Part shown: positions 15,005 to 22,926 of the stretch, in pieces
Numbering within the stretch: position 1 is the first letter of the stretch
How the letters are laid out: each line of letters starts with the position of its first letter
From: Microbacterium paraoxydans
Lineage (GTDB): Bacteria; Actinomycetota; Actinomycetes; Actinomycetales; Microbacteriaceae
Assembly (NCBI RefSeq): GCF_020524545.1
Contig: NZ_JAIVLG010000010.1
Location: forward strand, 1 to 40,308
Direction of reading: 5' to 3'
Length of the DNA: 40,308 nucleotides
Made by a program: the position numbers and the translations under genes
The notes under the pieces: generated by a model
Seen by the model: the letters and a program-made list of their open reading frames with translations, nothing else
The model's database searches: none
Told to the model about the DNA's origin: nothing

Positions 15005-15730
15005 ACGAACCTCGACTGTTCCGTCGAGACCGCCGCCGACCAACGTCAGCGTGAAGGCGCCGTCGTCTTCGACGGTGTCGTCGCCGAACGCCAGCATCGT
15101 CGCCCGCGGTGCCATGTCCATCGTGCAGGCCTGTTCGTCATCGGTGACGAACGTCGCGGTGCCGGCGGCGCCGGAGCCCTCGAGGGACTCGACGACCGGA
15201 GGACAGCTCGACGAACCCCACGTGAGCAGCACGAGAGCACCGTCGTCGAACCAGCCGGCGGACGGCAGGTACTCGGTCGCGGCTCCCGGTGTGCCCGTGG
15301 CAGCGGGGTCGCCGTCCAGGTCGATGTCATCGGTGAAGTCGCCGTAGGTGACGTTCAGGGTGATGTCCTTCGTCGGGTCCACGCCCTCCGGCAGCGCGCC
15401 GAGACTCGCTCGCGGTGCGAGATCGGCCGTGCACGGCTTCTCCGCCTCCGCGGCCGGATCCGCGAGGGTCACGGTCACGACCTGACCTTCGCCGGTGACC
15501 TGATCCACCTGCGGCACGCAGGTCGACGACCCCCAGGTGACCACGGCGAACATGCGACCGTCATCGAGCAGGGCGCCCTCCATGTCGTTCTGGTCATCGA
15601 CGTTCCCGGCACTCGGAGCGGGCGAACTCGTCGGAGTGTCCGAGCCCGGTGCGGTGGTGCATCCTGCGACCAGGAGCGCTGCGGCGAAGACACCGACGAC
15701 GGATGCGAGGGGACGAAGCACGGAGGTCAT
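15002..15730 (-). CDS. lipoprotein with two tandem Cys-containing repeats
   Basis: This protein of about 242 residues has a lipoprotein signal (lipobox LVAGC, Cys at 24) and a Pro/Ser/Thr linker to about 45. Two copies of one domain follow. Copy 1 (about 55-130) has DDGRMFAVVTWGSSTC and PCTADLAPRA. Copy 2 (about 160-230) has DDGALVLLTWGSSSC and ACTMDMAPRA. Each copy has two Cys residues 26-28 apart, suggesting one disulfide per repeat outside the cell. The pattern is WGSS[ST]C-x-P-x-V ... C-T-x-D-[LM]-A-P-R-A. I do not recognise a named family. The start at 15730 follows TACCCT by 6 nt; a GTG 6 nt upstream is less likely. Confidence 0.85.
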   Translation of the reverse strand: MTSVLRPLASVVGVFAAALLVAGCTTAPGSDTPTSSPAPSAGNVDDQNDMEGALLDDGRMFAVVTWGSSTCVPQVDQVTGEGQVVTVTLADPAAEAEKPCTADLAPRASLGALPEGVDPTKDITLNVTYGDFTDDIDLDGDPAATGTPGAATEYLPSAGWFDDGALVLLTWGSSSCPPVVESLEGSGAAGTATFVTDDEQACTMDMAPRATMLAFGDDTVEDDGAFTLTLVGGGLDGTVEVR

Positions 15731-15736
15731 GGACAC

Positions 15737-15742
15737 AGGGTA
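15737..15742 (-). promoter_or_regulatory. -10 box TACCCT, leaderless start of the lipoprotein gene
   Basis: TACCCT ends exactly 6 nt before ATG 15730. This choice decides between that ATG and a GTG at 15736, which would abut the -10 box. Confidence 0.5.
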
Positions 15743-15782
15743 TCCCGCCCCGCGGGACCCGAAAAGCGCGAGGCAGCTTCTG

Positions 15783-17243
15783 CTATTGCAGCGCGGAGGT
15801 GAGACGTGCCAGGTTGTCGAGCACGGTGGACCGCAGCGGCTGCTGCATCCACTCCTCGAGCGTCAGCTCACGGCTGAGTGAGCGGTACTTGTCTTCGACC
15901 TCTCGCATCTCCGCGACGAACTCCTCACCGCGCACCAGCATCGAGACTTCGAGGTTCAGGCCGAAGGAACGCATATCCATGTTGCTCGAACCGATCACCG
16001 CGACCTCTTCGTCGATCGTAAGCGTCTTGGTGTGCAGGATGTACGGCTTGCGATACATCCAGATCCGGACGCCCGCCCGCAGCAGCGCCTCGTAGTAGCT
16101 GCGCTGAGCGTGGTAGACCATCGCCTGATCGCCCTCCTCCGACACGAAGAGCTCCACGTGGACGCCGCGGTCCACCGCAGCGGTGACCGCGAGCAGCAGC
16201 GCCTCGTCGGGCACGAAGTACGGGCTGACGATCATGATCTTCTGCTTGGCCGCGTACAGCAACGCGAGGAAGAGGCGGAGATTGTTCTCCACTTCGAAGC
16301 CGGGCCCCGACGGAACGACCTGGCAGTCGAGGTCGCCCGAGCCGATGTTCGCATGCGAGATGTCGATCTCCGAGAGGACGACATCGGTCTCGCTGTACCA
16401 GTCGCTGAGGAAGATGGCGTTGACGCTGAGCACGACGGGGCCGTCCAGGCGCACCATCAGATCGACCCAGTGCAGTCCGCGTTTGATGTTCTTCGGCAGG
16501 TTGTAGGTCGAGTCCGTGATGTTCTGCGACCCCAGGAACGCGATGTTGCCGTCGACGACGAGGAGCTTGCGGTGGTTGCGCAGGTCGGGGCGCTGCATCT
16601 TGCCCTTGAGCGGCTGCACGGGCAGCATCAAGTGCCAATCGGCGCCCATGGCGTCGAGGCGTGCGATGGTCTGCTTGTACCGGGGTTTGCCGCGGTTGGC
16701 CCAGTGGTCGAGCAGGACTCTCACCTCGACGCCGCGTGCCGCGACTTCTTCGAGTGCTCGGAAGAAGTTGTCCGTCGACACATCCGACTGCAGGATGTAG
16801 AACTCGACGTGCACATACTCCTGCGCGGTGCGGATGGCCTCGGCCATCTCGTCGAGCGACTCCTGATAGTCCGAGATCAGATGGGCGCCATTGTCGCCCG
16901 AGAGCGGCAGAGCTCCCAGTCGCTGGTTCATCTGCACGATCGGACCGAACCAGGACGGTGCGTTCGGACGCAGGGTTCCGAAGTGCAGGTGTTCGCTCGT
17001 CTCGGCGATGTACTCGTTGATCTGCTCCTGCTTGCGACGTCGCGCCCGGGGGAGCCGCGGATTGCCGATCATGAGAAACAGGAAGACACCGACGAACGGG
17101 ATGAAGAACACCGCGAGGAGCCAGGCCATCGCGGCCGTCGGTCGGCGATTGCGCGGGATGACGATGATCGCCGTCACGCGGATGACGATGTCGAGGGCCA
17201 CGAGAAAGGCGGCTATCCACCAGCCCCAGGTCTCCGCGGTCAT
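15783..17243 (-). CDS. cls: cardiolipin synthase (phospholipase D superfamily)
   Basis: This 486-residue membrane enzyme joins two phospholipids to make cardiolipin. Two N-terminal membrane helices (about 8-28 and 37-58) precede two HKD motifs: HRKLLVVDG with LGSQN, and HTKTLTIDEEVAVIGSSN. Each has the catalytic His and Lys and the downstream Asp. The length matches bacterial ClsA-type proteins. The ATG has GAGGGG 5 nt upstream. It is transcribed in the same direction as a 57-residue membrane protein just upstream, with a hairpin and a palindrome in the space between. Confidence 0.94.
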   Translation of the reverse strand: MTAETWGWWIAAFLVALDIVIRVTAIIVIPRNRRPTAAMAWLLAVFFIPFVGVFLFLMIGNPRLPRARRRKQEQINEYIAETSEHLHFGTLRPNAPSWFGPIVQMNQRLGALPLSGDNGAHLISDYQESLDEMAEAIRTAQEYVHVEFYILQSDVSTDNFFRALEEVAARGVEVRVLLDHWANRGKPRYKQTIARLDAMGADWHLMLPVQPLKGKMQRPDLRNHRKLLVVDGNIAFLGSQNITDSTYNLPKNIKRGLHWVDLMVRLDGPVVLSVNAIFLSDWYSETDVVLSEIDISHANIGSGDLDCQVVPSGPGFEVENNLRLFLALLYAAKQKIMIVSPYFVPDEALLLAVTAAVDRGVHVELFVSEEGDQAMVYHAQRSYYEALLRAGVRIWMYRKPYILHTKTLTIDEEVAVIGSSNMDMRSFGLNLEVSMLVRGEEFVAEMREVEDKYRSLSRELTLEEWMQQPLRSTVLDNLARLTSALQ

Positions 17244-17261
17244 CGTGTCCCCTCACACCGT

Positions 17262-17274
17262 GGTGACGGTCACC
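17262..17274. promoter_or_regulatory. 13-bp palindrome in the cls leader
   Basis: GGTGAC-G-GTCACC is a perfect inverted repeat about 20 nt upstream of the cls start codon. It could be an operator or an RNA element; no regulator is indicated by the neighbours. Confidence 0.4.
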
Positions 17275-17282
17275 TCGGACGC

Positions 17283-17302
17283 GCGCACCGGACCCGGTGC
17301 GC
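17283..17302. promoter_or_regulatory. 8-bp hairpin upstream of cls
   Basis: GCGCACCG and CGGTGCGC pair over GACC. The hairpin lies between the small membrane protein and cls, just downstream of a TACTGT -10 candidate (17310-17315, minus). It could end the upstream transcript or structure the cls leader. No T run follows. Confidence 0.45.
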
Positions 17303-17330
17303 TGGCTTCACAGTAGCGGATGGGTGGGAC

Positions 17331-17504
17331 TCAGACGCGCGGAGGGAGGCCGCGCGCCGCGCGCTCTTCGGCCTCGATCTGCGCATGGACCTTGCGCTCC
17401 TTGCGGTCGAAGCGAAGGATGCCGCGGAGCACGAAGACGAACACGATGCTCACTCCGACGGTCGGCAGGAGGGACCATGCCGCGGCGAGCCAGAAGTTGT
17501 CCAT
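17331..17504 (-). CDS. small single-pass membrane protein, 57 residues, function unknown
   Basis: This short protein has one membrane helix (about 4-26, ending VFVFVLRGIL). A basic and acidic C-terminal tail follows (RFDRKERKVHAQIEAEERAARGLPPRV region), probably cytoplasmic. The start at 17504 is chosen because TACCAT ends exactly 6 nt upstream, the same leaderless layout as several neighbours; a start 11 codons earlier is less likely. I recognise no family, although similar small proteins with a helix followed by a Lys/Glu/Ala tail are common next to actinobacterial membrane enzymes. It lies upstream of cls in the same direction. Confidence 0.7.
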   Translation of the reverse strand: MDNFWLAAAWSLLPTVGVSIVFVFVLRGILRFDRKERKVHAQIEAEERAARGLPPRV

Positions 17505-17510
17505 CACCCC

Positions 17511-17516
17511 ATGGTA
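17511..17516 (-). promoter_or_regulatory. -10 box TACCAT, leaderless start of the 57-residue protein
   Basis: TACCAT ends exactly 6 nt before ATG 17504. It supports the short reading of this gene. Confidence 0.5.
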
Positions 17517-17616
17517 CGCGAGCCACTGTTCGTGCACATTCCCGCTCTTTCAGGATTCGCGTCCACAACCTGCTCCCTCCGCCCTGCACCGTCCGCCGCT
17601 CCGCGACACTCTCGGC

Positions 17617-18744
17617 ATGACAACTGTTCTTCGTGCCACCGATTCCGCCGCGTTCCTCGGCCTCGTCCCCGCTCTCGCCGGCTTCACACCTCGGCAGAGC
17701 CTCGTCCTGCTCCCTTTCCGGGGCGCACGCACCGACGGCGCCATGCGGCTCGACCTCCCCCACGACGGGAGTGATCTCGAGCAGTATGCCGATGCCGCGG
17801 TCGGCCTGGCGTCCCGCGTCACCGGCACCGACGCCGTGGCACTCGTGGTGTATACCGACCAGGAGTCACAATCCACGCGCGATGGCCTCGTGCTGCCGCA
17901 CGCCGTGGCCGTCGACGAAGTGCTGGGATCCGCGGAGGATGCCGGCCTCCGAGTGATCGACGCGCTGTGCGTCACGCCCTCGGGATGGTCGAGCTATCTC
18001 GACCGGGCCCCCCGCCTCTGCCCTCTCTCGGAGATCGCCCCTCCCGCAGGCATGCCCTCGATGGGCGATGTCTCGGGCGATCAGTCGTCCGGCGTGGAGC
18101 TCCCCCTGGTCGACCTCGCGGAGAAGGAGAGAGTCGCGAGAGCGCTGGGCGAGTTGTCGGCACTTCTCGATCAGGAGGAGGCGAGACGGGGCACACGCGT
18201 GACCGGCCGCGAGAATCCACGGCTGATCGCCGCGCTCGTGCTGCTGGACGACGTCCCGGCGCTCTTCGAATCGGTGCTCGCGGCTCCCGACACGCTCCCG
18301 CCTTTCGCGACGGCGACCCTGTTGTGGTGTCTCGAACGACCGCTTCTGCGAGATGTCGCGATCGCCCAGTGGGCCACCGACCTCGCAGGCGGAAGGCGCG
18401 CCCACAGCGCCCAGGGGGCGTTCGCGATCACCGGCGAGATGGTCCCGGACGAATTGGGGCGGGTGTTCCTGGGGCAGGGACCCGCTCCGGACCCGGAACG
18501 GCTTCGTGTCGCCCTCGCGGTCGTCCGAGCTGCAGCCGCACGGGCACCGCGGGCCTCGCGACCGGCACCGCTGACGGCGGCGGCCTGGTTGTCCTGGGCC
18601 CTCGGACGCGCCACGCATGCGGGTCACTACCTCGACCTGGTGCGGGAGATCGATCCCGACTACTCCCTCGCAGCGTTGCTGCAGACCATGATCGGCAGCG
18701 CCCTCTTGCCGGAATGGGCGTTCCGTCGCGGCTCGGCGGAATGA
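17617..18744 (+). CDS. DUF4192 domain-containing protein
   Basis: This 375-residue protein starts with LRATDSAAFLGLVPALAGFTPRQSLVLLPFRG, typical of the actinobacterial DUF4192 family. That family has no established function and its members are cytoplasmic. The rest shows conserved blocks VALVVYTD and VIDALCVT, and an Ala/Leu-rich helical C-terminal half with several Trp residues (LLWCLERP, WLSWALGR). No catalytic motif is apparent. The frame is open upstream of 17617 but family similarity begins at this ATG. GACACT, a degenerate -10, ends 6 nt before it. It is divergent from the 57-residue membrane protein and convergent with lysS 17 nt away. Confidence 0.85.
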   Translation: MTTVLRATDSAAFLGLVPALAGFTPRQSLVLLPFRGARTDGAMRLDLPHDGSDLEQYADAAVGLASRVTGTDAVALVVYTDQESQSTRDGLVLPHAVAVDEVLGSAEDAGLRVIDALCVTPSGWSSYLDRAPRLCPLSEIAPPAGMPSMGDVSGDQSSGVELPLVDLAEKERVARALGELSALLDQEEARRGTRVTGRENPRLIAALVLLDDVPALFESVLAAPDTLPPFATATLLWCLERPLLRDVAIAQWATDLAGGRRAHSAQGAFAITGEMVPDELGRVFLGQGPAPDPERLRVALAVVRAAAARAPRASRPAPLTAAAWLSWALGRATHAGHYLDLVREIDPDYSLAALLQTMIGSALLPEWAFRRGSAE

Positions 18745-18761
18745 ATGCCGGGCCGCGCGGA

Positions 18762-20294
18762 CTACTTCACCAACGGGAAGAGGATCGTCTCGCGGATCCC
18801 CAGGCCGGTGATCGCCATCAGCAGGCGGTCGATCCCCATGCCCATCCCGCCGGATGGCGGCATTCCGTGCTCGAGCGCCCTCAGGAACTCCTCGTCGACG
18901 GGCATCGCCTCGACGTCGCCACGTGCGGCGAGTTTCGCCTGCTCGACGAAACGCTCGCGCTGGATCACCGGGTCGACGAGCTCGGAGTATCCGGTCGCCA
19001 GCTCGAAGCCGCGGATGTACAGATCCCACTTCTCCACGACGCCGGCGGTCGAACGGTGTTCCCGCACGAGGGGCGAGGTGTCGACCGGGAAGTCCATCAC
19101 GAACGTGGGGCGCACCAGGTCGCCCTTCACGAAGTGCTCCCACAGCTCTTCCACGAGCTTGCCGTGGGTGGCCTGCGGGGGAAGGTCGACGCCGCTCTGC
19201 TCAGCGAAGGCGATGAGGTCCTCGACGGAGTCCTGCGGAGTGACCGTGCGCCCCGATGCTGCAGAGAGCGACTCGTACATCGAGATGCGGTCCCACTCGC
19301 CGCCGAGGTCGTACTCGGTGCCGTCGGCCCAGGTCACGATGGTCGAGCCGGCGACGGCGATCGCCGCGTTCTGCACCAGTTCCTGCGTGAGCGCGGCCAT
19401 CTGGTTGTAGTCGCCGTACGCCTGATAGGCCTCGAGCATCGCGAACTCGGGGCTGTGCGTGGAGTCCGCCCCTTCATTTCGGAAGTTGCGGTTGATCTCG
19501 TAGACCCGCTCGATACCCCCGACGACCGCGCGCTTCAGGTACAGCTCCGGCGCGATCCGCAGGTACAGCTCCGTGTCGAAGGCGTTCGAGTGGGTGACGA
19601 ACGGGCGTGCGGAGGCCCCTCCATGCTGCACCTGCAGCATCGGGGTCTCGACCTCGAGGTAGTCGTGGCTCGTGAAGGTGGCGCGCAGACTCGCGTTCAC
19701 GGCCGCACGCGCACGCACCGTGGTACGTGCCTGTTCGCGCACGATGAGGTCGAGGTAGCGGCTGCGTACGCGGCCCTCCTCACTGAGTTCGGAGTAGGCG
19801 TTGGGGAGCGGCAGGATCGCCTTGGATGCGATCTCCCACCCGTCGGCCATGATCGACAGCTCACCGCGGCGACTGGAGATCACTTCGCCGTGCACGAAGA
19901 CGTGGTCGCCGAGGTCGACGTACTCCTTCCAGTCCGCCAGCGACTCCTCGCCGACGTTCGCGAGCGAGATCATCGCCTGGATTCGGGTGCCGTCGCCGGC
20001 CTGCAGCGTCGCGAAGCAGAGCTTGCCCGTGTTCCGGCTGAAGACCACACGTCCCGCGACCCCGACCAGGACGCCGGTCTCGTCGCCGGCTTCGAGGCCG
20101 CCGTACTCGGCGCGCAGGGCAGGGATGGTGTGCGTGATCGGGACACCCACGGGGAATGCTCCCCCGCCCGCGTCCGTGCGCTTCTCGATCAGACGCTCGC
20201 GCTTGGCGAGACGCACAGCCTTCTGTTCGTGGACGTCTTCCTCGGCGGGGAAGTCGTTCGAGGCCGGTTCGGGCGCGGCGGACGCGTCAGTCAT
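18762..20294 (-). CDS. lysS: lysyl-tRNA synthetase, class II
   Basis: This 510-residue enzyme charges tRNA-Lys. A charged N-terminal extension (to about 50) is followed by the OB-fold anticodon-binding domain (VGVAGRVVFSRNTGKLCFATLQ, then DHVFVHGEV). The class II core has motif 1 near RATFTSHDYLEVETPML, motif 2 FRNEGADSTHSPEF and motif 3 GGMGMGIDRLLMA close to the end. The ATG at 20294 has AAGGAG 8 nt upstream. A TAAACT -10 candidate lies at 20322-20327. In many actinobacteria panC sits between a DUF2520 gene and lysS; here a divergent DUF2207 gene occupies that place. Confidence 0.97.
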   Translation of the reverse strand: MTDASAAPEPASNDFPAEEDVHEQKAVRLAKRERLIEKRTDAGGGAFPVGVPITHTIPALRAEYGGLEAGDETGVLVGVAGRVVFSRNTGKLCFATLQAGDGTRIQAMISLANVGEESLADWKEYVDLGDHVFVHGEVISSRRGELSIMADGWEIASKAILPLPNAYSELSEEGRVRSRYLDLIVREQARTTVRARAAVNASLRATFTSHDYLEVETPMLQVQHGGASARPFVTHSNAFDTELYLRIAPELYLKRAVVGGIERVYEINRNFRNEGADSTHSPEFAMLEAYQAYGDYNQMAALTQELVQNAAIAVAGSTIVTWADGTEYDLGGEWDRISMYESLSAASGRTVTPQDSVEDLIAFAEQSGVDLPPQATHGKLVEELWEHFVKGDLVRPTFVMDFPVDTSPLVREHRSTAGVVEKWDLYIRGFELATGYSELVDPVIQRERFVEQAKLAARGDVEAMPVDEEFLRALEHGMPPSGGMGMGIDRLLMAITGLGIRETILFPLVK

Positions 20295-20321
20295 GTGCGG
20301 GGCTCCTTGAAAGTCCTTCCC

Positions 20322-20327
20322 AGTTTA
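20322..20327 (-). promoter_or_regulatory. -10 box TAAACT of lysS
   Basis: TAAACT (TANNNT) lies 27 nt before the lysS ATG, leaving a short leader with an AAGGAG ribosome-binding site. No good -35 is visible. Confidence 0.4.
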
Positions 20328-20362
20328 CCGAGGCGGCGCGCCCTCCCTCGGCACGGGCTGGG

Positions 20363-20368
20363 TAGCCT
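20363..20368 (+). promoter_or_regulatory. -10 box TAGCCT, leaderless start of the DUF2207 gene
   Basis: TAGCCT ends exactly 6 nt before ATG 20375. The intervening CGAAGG could act as a very close ribosome site, but the spacing fits a leaderless start better. Confidence 0.45.
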
Positions 20369-20374
20369 CGAAGG

Positions 20375-22210
20375 ATGGCCCACACACGGATCCTCCGCGC
20401 GTTCGCTGCCCTCTCTCTCGCTCTCGCCGGGGTCGCCGCGCCGGTCACCGCGCAGGCGTCGGCCGTCTCGAAGGCGGACGTGGACGACTTCTCGTATTCC
20501 TCCTGGGATGCCGACTACGAGATCGGGCTGGATCAGGAGGGCCGTGCGCTGATGCGTGTGACCGAGACACTCGTCCCCCGCTTTCCCGAGACCGACCAGA
20601 ATCGTGGCATCGTCCGGGGGCTGCCTACCTCCTACCAGGGCGCGAGCACGGAGACGCGGGTCATCTCCGTCACGGACGATGACGGTGCCGTCGTCCCCTA
20701 CGAGACCGACGAGGAAGACGGCCTCGTCTACGTGAGCATCGGCACCGACGACTTCGTGCACGGCCTCACCACGTACGTGATCGAGTACGAGATGCGCGAC
20801 GTGATCCTGGCGACGAGCCCGGCCGACGGGTCGTCGACGCCCCCGGTGGACGAGTTCTACTGGGACCTGCTCCCCCTCGACAGCACACAGCCCATCGAGC
20901 GTTTCCGCGCCGACATCACGTTCGACGGCGAGATGTCGGAGGCGCTCACCGGCTCCGTCCGCTGTTACACCGGCGCTTCCGGCTCGAGGGACGAATGCGA
21001 CCTGAACGGCCCGACCACCGACGGCGACACCGCGACGTTCCGCGTCGAGTCCGCGCAGCTCCCCGCCGGCCACGGGGTGACCGTGGCCATCGGCTTCCGA
21101 GCGGACACGGTCGCCCAGCCCCTCGCACGAACCCCGGATCCGGCGGGCGACGTCGCCCCACTGATCGCCGCCGTCGGCGCGGTCGGCGTATCCGTCGGCA
21201 GCTGGGTTGCGGTCGCGGGCTTCACGCGCAGACGCCGGAGAGCGACCGGGATCGTCATCGCCCAGTACGACGTGCCGGATTCCCTTCCCCCGCTGCTCGC
21301 GGGGGCGGTCATCCCCGGCGCGAAGGACGTGATCCCCGCCGAGATCGTCCACCTCGCCGTTCGCGGCAGTCTGCGCATCGAAGAGGGCGTGAAGCCGGAG
21401 GAACCTCGGCTGCGGCGCCTGCCGGCGGGGGCCGGGGCCGATGAGCTGGACGCGGGCACGCTCGAGACGCTCTTCGCCGACGCCGACGCCGACGGTGTGG
21501 TCGATCTGCCCGCCGCAGACGAGGCCTTCGCCGCTCGAATGACTGCCCTGCAGGTGAGCGGGAAGAACGCCGCAGCATCGCGAGGCCTGACCGAGAGAGT
21601 CCGCAGTCGAGCCGCTGTTATCTTGCAATGGTCCGCGATCGGCATCGCAGCGATCGGCCTGGCTCTCGGCATCTGGGCTGCGACGAGCGGCCGCCTGTCC
21701 GCGATCCCCGGAGTCGTGGTGATCTCCTTCGTCGCGTTCCTCGTCCTCCTGTCGAGCCTGTACGCGTTTTCCAAGCACACCGTGCTCACCCCCGAGGGCG
21801 CGCTCACCTACGAATACCTGCAGGGCGTGCAGGAGTTCATCCGGGTCGCCGAGGCTGACCGCCTGCGCATGCTCCAGTCCTACAGCGGCGCCGAACGCCG
21901 AGCGGACGGGACCGCCGACGTCATCCACGTGTACGAACGGCTCCTCCCCTACGCGATCCTGTTCGGCATGGAGAACGAGTGGGGCGACGTCCTCGAGCGC
22001 GCTTATGCGCACGAGCATCGCGGAGCGTCCTGGATGGGCGACCCGGCGTCCTTCGCTCTGCGCATGCAGCTCGCGGCGTTCGTCGCCTCGTCCCGCTCCG
22101 CCACGACCTACACGGCACCGTCGACGAGCACCTCATCGAGCGCCGGCGGATCGTTCGGCGGCGGGTTCTCCGGGGGCGGAGGCGGCGGCGGCTTCTCGGG
22201 CGGGCGCTGA
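20375..22210 (+). CDS. DUF2207 family predicted membrane protein
   Basis: This 611-residue exported protein has a signal peptide to about residue 28 (cleavage near QASA). A beta-rich extracellular region (about 35-250) opens with the DUF2207 pattern YEIGLDQEGRALMRVTETLV and RGIVRGLP. A membrane helix follows (about 258-285), then a cytoplasmic stretch, two more helices (about 413-435 and 442-465), and a tail rich in Ser/Thr ending in SGGGGGGGFSGGR. Gly-rich tails are usual in this family. Its biochemical role is unknown. It is divergent from lysS, convergent with the DUF2520 gene 17 nt away, and sits where panC is often found. Confidence 0.88.
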   Translation: MAHTRILRAFAALSLALAGVAAPVTAQASAVSKADVDDFSYSSWDADYEIGLDQEGRALMRVTETLVPRFPETDQNRGIVRGLPTSYQGASTETRVISVTDDDGAVVPYETDEEDGLVYVSIGTDDFVHGLTTYVIEYEMRDVILATSPADGSSTPPVDEFYWDLLPLDSTQPIERFRADITFDGEMSEALTGSVRCYTGASGSRDECDLNGPTTDGDTATFRVESAQLPAGHGVTVAIGFRADTVAQPLARTPDPAGDVAPLIAAVGAVGVSVGSWVAVAGFTRRRRRATGIVIAQYDVPDSLPPLLAGAVIPGAKDVIPAEIVHLAVRGSLRIEEGVKPEEPRLRRLPAGAGADELDAGTLETLFADADADGVVDLPAADEAFAARMTALQVSGKNAAASRGLTERVRSRAAVILQWSAIGIAAIGLALGIWAATSGRLSAIPGVVVISFVAFLVLLSSLYAFSKHTVLTPEGALTYEYLQGVQEFIRVAEADRLRMLQSYSGAERRADGTADVIHVYERLLPYAILFGMENEWGDVLERAYAHEHRGASWMGDPASFALRMQLAAFVASSRSATTYTAPSTSTSSSAGGSFGGGFSGGGGGGGFSGGR

Positions 22211-22227
22211 CGTCGTTCGCGAGCGGG

Positions 22228-22926
22228 TCAGATCAGCGGAGGAGGATCCGAGGCCTCGCGAAGGGCGCGCTCGACCGTCGACTGCACCAGTGCCGACAGA
22301 TATCCGCCGGGGTTCTCCACGCCGATCTCGCGCAGCCGTGCGGTCGACTGCCCGATGATCGATCGAGAGAAATCCGTGGCGGTGGCGATCGCGTCCGCGT
22401 ATGCGGGACGGTCGGCTACGGCGATCACGATCGGTTCGCAGCCGATCTCCACGGCGAGCGCCTGCGCGATGGGCAGCACTGCCGCGGGCGCCGTCACCGC
22501 GGCGAAAGCGGCCTGGAGCTGTCGGAGGTCGATCGACGTCCCGGTGAAAGTGATCGCCGGGTGCACGGCGAGGGGGATCGCACCGCGTTCGGCGGCCGGG
22601 CGCAACACCTCGATGCCGTGCGAGGGGTCGGTGTGCAGCACGAGTTGTCCGACCTGCCAGCCGCCGACCTCAGCGATCCCCGCGACCAGTGAGGGCAGCT
22701 GATCCGAGGGAACCGCGATGACCACGAGCTCGGCTCGACGCACGACCTCGAGCGCATCGAGCACCGGAACTTCAGGGAGCACAGCGGAGGCACGTTCATC
22801 GTCGGAGCCGCTCGTGATCCCGATCACGGCATGTCCTGCCCCGCCGAGCGCGGCTCCGATCACCGGGCCGACGCGCCCGGCACCGATGATCCCGACGCCG
22901 AGTCGTCCGTCGCGCGGCACCGTCAC
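22228..22926 (-). CDS. Rossmann-fold and DUF2520 domain oxidoreductase-like protein
   Basis: This 232-residue protein has an N-terminal NAD(P)-binding signature GVGIIGAGRVGPVIGAAL (about 9-26) and a helical DUF2520 C-terminal domain (LQAAFAAVTAPAAVLPIAQALAVEIG, ENPGGYLSALVQST). The architecture resembles ProC/ketopantoate reductase-like dehydrogenases; the reaction is unknown. In relatives it is often followed by panC, which suggests a link to pantothenate, but panC is absent here. GTG at 22926 overlaps the upstream PH-domain gene (GTGA), so it is the last gene of the folate cluster operon. Confidence 0.85.
   Translation of the reverse strand: MTVPRDGRLGVGIIGAGRVGPVIGAALGGAGHAVIGITSGSDDERASAVLPEVPVLDALEVVRRAELVVIAVPSDQLPSLVAGIAEVGGWQVGQLVLHTDPSHGIEVLRPAAERGAIPLAVHPAITFTGTSIDLRQLQAAFAAVTAPAAVLPIAQALAVEIGCEPIVIAVADRPAYADAIATATDFSRSIIGQSTARLREIGVENPGGYLSALVQSTVERALREASDPPPLI

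Noticed and set aside
17967..20552. An 861-codon plus-strand open frame overlapping DUF4192, lysS and DUF2207
   Set aside because: It crosses three well-supported genes in other frames and has no domain of its own.
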